DNA from: Xanthocytophaga flava
GTDB taxonomy: Bacteria; Bacteroidota; Bacteroidia; Cytophagales; 172606-1
Direction of reading: 5' to 3'
NCBI RefSeq assembly: GCF_030068545.1
Contig: NZ_JASJOR010000001.1
Coordinates: 62,001-126,000 of the forward strand
Length of the DNA stretch: 64,000 nucleotides
In this document: positions 61,913-64,000 of the stretch, piece after piece
How positions within the stretch are numbered: the stretch's first letter is position 1
Layout: every line of letters starts with the position of its first letter
Notes under the pieces: model-generated
The model's database searches: none
What the model saw: the letters and a program-made list of their open reading frames with translations, nothing else
What the model was told of the DNA's origin: nothing
Made by a program: the position numbers and the translations under genes

Positions 61913-62353
61913 ATGAAAATGATTTTAGTGATTGTGGGTGCAATAATATTATTTAGCCAATGTATGAGGGATGGGCTTACACCAAAATCAGTGTCTCTTA
62001 ATCAGGCAACTATTTTACAAGCCAAACAATCTGCCATTCTACGGACAAATATTGCTGCATCCAATGGACTGAATATTCGTGTAGATTCGATTCAGGATAG
62101 TCGCTGTCCCAAGGAAGTAGCGTGTATATGGGCAGGAAATGCACAAGTATTTTTTACAACAAGTAAAGGACAGGCAGTCAAATCTGGCACTTTGTGTATT
62201 GGTGCTTGTGGTCAGCTTAAAACAGCTGACACTACTCAGATTGAATTATCTGGTATGCATTATGATATAATTCTTCAGCGTGTAGATCCATATCCCACTC
62301 AAACAGAGAATCAACCTGCGAAAACGGCTAGGCTGTTTGTCAGAGCTCGTTAA
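61913..62353 (+). CDS. Small lipoprotein with DSRCP / CIWAG motif
   Basis: A 146-residue lipoprotein. The ATG at 61913 gives MKMILVIVGAIILFSQC, a type II signal with lipobox LFSQC (Cys17); ATG 61907 is an alternative. The mature part has the recurrent Bacteroidota motif VDSIQDSRCPKEVACIWAGN, then GTLCIGACGQLKTADTTQIE and a closing YDIILQRVDPYPTQTE. The four mature-domain cysteines near these motifs could form disulfides in the periplasm. Function unknown. It converges on the next gene with a very strong shared hairpin. Confidence 0.7.
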   Translation: MKMILVIVGAIILFSQCMRDGLTPKSVSLNQATILQAKQSAILRTNIAASNGLNIRVDSIQDSRCPKEVACIWAGNAQVFFTTSKGQAVKSGTLCIGACGQLKTADTTQIELSGMHYDIILQRVDPYPTQTENQPAKTARLFVRAR

Positions 62354-62397
62354 TAAACAAAAGAGGCTTGTTTGACAACAAGCCTCTTTTGTTTATT
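62352..62397. terminator. Perfect 21-bp bidirectional hairpin between convergent genes
   Basis: Arms 62352-62372 and 62377-62397 are exact complements with a four-base loop. It starts inside the stop codon of the lipoprotein gene and covers the stop codon of the convergent gene (62393-62395). Confidence 0.88.
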
Positions 62398-64000
62398 CTA
62401 AAGGATTAGTAAGTATAAGACTCCCGCTTTCAAATTTTGTAATAGGTATATATTGATTATCGTTTGCATTCCGATAATCATAGCCTGCAAAGATGGCCCC
62501 CTTTATAGGTGCTTTACTTTTCAGTCCATTATGAAAGTTAGTACCAAACTCTTTTAATATTCTCCCAAAATAAAGCATCATATCATATCCCTGATAGGCA
62601 TATACGGAAGGAATAAGATTTCTGGCCTGAATGTATGCCTGCTTAAAAGCTATTGCAGCCTCACTACGGTAGTCCAGATACTCTGGATTAATAAAATGAA
62701 ACTGTAACCGTTCAAATTGATCATAACTAAGCATTGAATAGGACAACCAGTTTGACTGGGTAATGACAGGAATTTTTGTTTCTTTTTTTTCCAGCGAACT
62801 AACCAGGTTAATTGCAACATTCTGATCAGAAGAGGTAATAAAAATATGTCCGGGATCTGTAGCCCCTTCAAGAGCCAGAATCATTTTAGGTATATCAGCA
62901 GCAGAACCTATTTTACGAAAAGTAGATATTTTCCCACCACTTTCTGTAAACTTCTGTCTATATACATGAGCTAACAATGAATCGCGGGAAGTATTGCCAT
63001 AAAATATAACAGCTGTAGGAGTAGTAAACTGCTTTCTGGCAAATTGAGCTGCATGTCTAGCCTGACTTTCTACAGAAGCCTGATATAGATAAGCAGCAGA
63101 TGTATTCTGAACAATCTGACTGTTTGTTGTAATAGGGTTGATCTGTCCTATCTTAGTTTGGTTTGCAAAAGAGACAGCAACTTTGATAGCAGCTCCATTA
63201 ATAGGTCCTATAATCAGATCATTGGACTGAAATTCAGACTGATTAGCAAGAGTTAACATTTTATCACCATCTGCCCCAACATCATAGGCAAACAAGTTTA
63301 TCTGGATATCTTCTTTAGCCAGTTGCTGTTGAGCTAGCCGGATACCATTATACATATCTACAGCTATCGGACTCACACGACCATTTTTTTCTACAAGCAG
63401 TTTATTGTAGTCAAATGGCAGAATAACAGCCACATTATATGCCTGCTTAATCTCAACCTGTTTGGCAGGTAGATTACTGACTTTTTTTAGATTAAATTGT
63501 GAATCCAGCTTTTTAGCTAATGCTTTTTCTTCTTCATTTGTACTAAGCCATAATTTATCTGTCAGCACTTCAGCGATGATACGATCATTTGAGTTCTTCT
63601 GTTGAAGGTCTTTTAGTACTGATATATTCTTTTCGCTTTGTAAGTAATATCGTTTCAGACTTTCTGCATCTTTTTTTACTCCATCGTTTTTAATCTTATT
63701 GGTATTGACAAGAGCCATACCATAGTCTTTTTTGATAAAAAAGATATTTGCCAATAAATAGCTTGCCTGATCCATATCAGGCCATGAAGGATACTTTTGC
63801 TGCAACTGCTCCAGAGTCAAACGCGCTTCATCTGCTTTGTTCGCTTTAAATGATGCCAGCGCACTGAAATAATGTGCATAGGCTGTAAATGGATTGTCAG
63901 GTAGTTCACGCATCAGAGGACGAAAAATCTCCTGTGACAGATCATATTTCCCTTGTTTAATCAACTCCTTGCCAGATTCATACTTACGACGGTAGTCGGC
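62393..64000 (-). CDS. TPR plus periplasmic-binding-fold protein (ABC-type substrate-binding / penicillin-binding-activator-like), 5' end outside the window
   Basis: The reading frame is open from the stop codon at 62393 to the right edge (536 codons), so the N-terminus is missing. The visible N-terminal part is helical repeats (KYDLSQEIFRPLMRELPDNP, KADEARLTLEQLQQKYPSWP, DQASYLLANIFFIKKDYGMA). From about visible residue 190 it has a type I periplasmic-binding fold (YNVAVILPFDYNKLLVEKNG, LIIGPINGAAIKVAVSFANQ, TAVIFYGNTSRDSLLAHVYR, VYAYQGYDMMLYFGRILKEF). This two-part layout is like LpoA-type activators of penicillin-binding proteins or branched-chain amino-acid binding proteins. A role in the envelope is likely, but the exact partner is not shown. 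Confidence 0.82.
   Translation of the reverse strand, partial: ADYRRKYESGKELIKQGKYDLSQEIFRPLMRELPDNPFTAYAHYFSALASFKANKADEARLTLEQLQQKYPSWPDMDQASYLLANIFFIKKDYGMALVNTNKIKNDGVKKDAESLKRYYLQSEKNISVLKDLQQKNSNDRIIAEVLTDKLWLSTNEEEKALAKKLDSQFNLKKVSNLPAKQVEIKQAYNVAVILPFDYNKLLVEKNGRVSPIAVDMYNGIRLAQQQLAKEDIQINLFAYDVGADGDKMLTLANQSEFQSNDLIIGPINGAAIKVAVSFANQTKIGQINPITTNSQIVQNTSAAYLYQASVESQARHAAQFARKQFTTPTAVIFYGNTSRDSLLAHVYRQKFTESGGKISTFRKIGSAADIPKMILALEGATDPGHIFITSSDQNVAINLVSSLEKKETKIPVITQSNWLSYSMLSYDQFERLQFHFINPEYLDYRSEAAIAFKQAYIQARNLIPSVYAYQGYDMMLYFGRILKEFGTNFHNGLKSKAPIKGAIFAGYDYRNANDNQYIPITKFESGSLILTNPLE

Noticed and set aside
1..64000. tRNA, rRNA, CRISPR array, prophage, intact IS element or origin of replication
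   Set aside because: Reading the intergenic regions showed no cloverleaf-like sequence, no regularly spaced repeats, no integrase or complete transposase, and no DnaA-box cluster.

Overview
The window is a 64 kb stretch of a Bacteroidota chromosome, most likely from the order Cytophagales. The evidence is low G+C, many SusC/TonB-type and other outer-membrane beta-barrels, a type IX secretion (T9SS) C-terminal sorting domain, Bacteroidota-only families (DUF3667, DUF4846, DUF6174, DUF1684), a serine-palmitoyltransferase-like enzyme, AT-rich leaders, and three promoters with the phylum's TTG-N19/20-TAnnTTTG layout. I see no rRNA, tRNA, CRISPR array, intact IS element or prophage. Most of it reads as ordinary core chromosome mixed with envelope and secreted enzymes. 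Genus-level assignment is not possible from this sequence alone.

Layout. 1-1544: 5' part of dnaK (minus strand, cut by the window edge). 2.0-7.5 kb: a TonB-dependent-receptor-like barrel, a DUF6174 lipoprotein, a glutaminyl-peptide cyclotransferase and a zinc-phospholipase/nuclease-like secreted protein. 7.6-11.2 kb: a CotH-like T9SS cargo protein, the bifunctional NAD(P)HX repair enzyme Nnr and a small membrane protein. 11.4-15.5 kb: an ECF sigma factor overlapping a gene whose product looks like an anti-sigma factor joined to an outer-membrane beta-barrel, then a PPK2-type polyphosphate kinase and a barrel protein. 15.7-17.7 kb: a GH9-CBM3c cellulase. 18.2-28.6 kb: an export-heavy amino-acid/peptide region with a Tat-signal amine oxidase, a metzincin protease, an exported M20 amidohydrolase, and two tandem Tat-signal PLP aminotransferases. 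28.7-34.5 kb: mainly minus-strand housekeeping genes (DUF1684, radC, rpsT, serine palmitoyltransferase-like, cca, cold-shock protein) plus a possible 40-residue membrane protein.

34.8-43.3 kb: membrane and outer-membrane proteins of unknown function (including a 1228-residue barrel with an EF-hand-like loop), DUF3667, and tsaD. 43.6-48.2 kb: tamB-like gene divergent from tsaD. 48.4-54 kb: an SPFH-GYF protein, DUF4846, folA with an orphan conserved gene, and a double zinc-ribbon membrane protein; the SPFH and zinc-ribbon pair recalls the YdjI/YdjG membrane-stress proteins of Bacillus. 54-58.5 kb: a lipoprotein, a VWA-domain protein, a short orphan ORF and a polysaccharide deacetylase. 58.6-64 kb: hemL, a siderophore-interacting-type flavoprotein, a FrnE/DsbA oxidoreductase, a small lipoprotein, and the C-terminal part of a TPR plus periplasmic-binding-fold protein running off the right edge.

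Best leads: (1) the sigma / transmembrane-linker-barrel pair at 11.4-13.8 kb, which would link the outer membrane directly to transcription; (2) the tandem Tat-exported aminotransferases next to other exported amino-acid enzymes at 18-28.6 kb; (3) the split SPFH-GYF / double-zinc-ribbon pair at 48-54 kb. Many gene ends carry strong hairpins, often shared by convergent genes.
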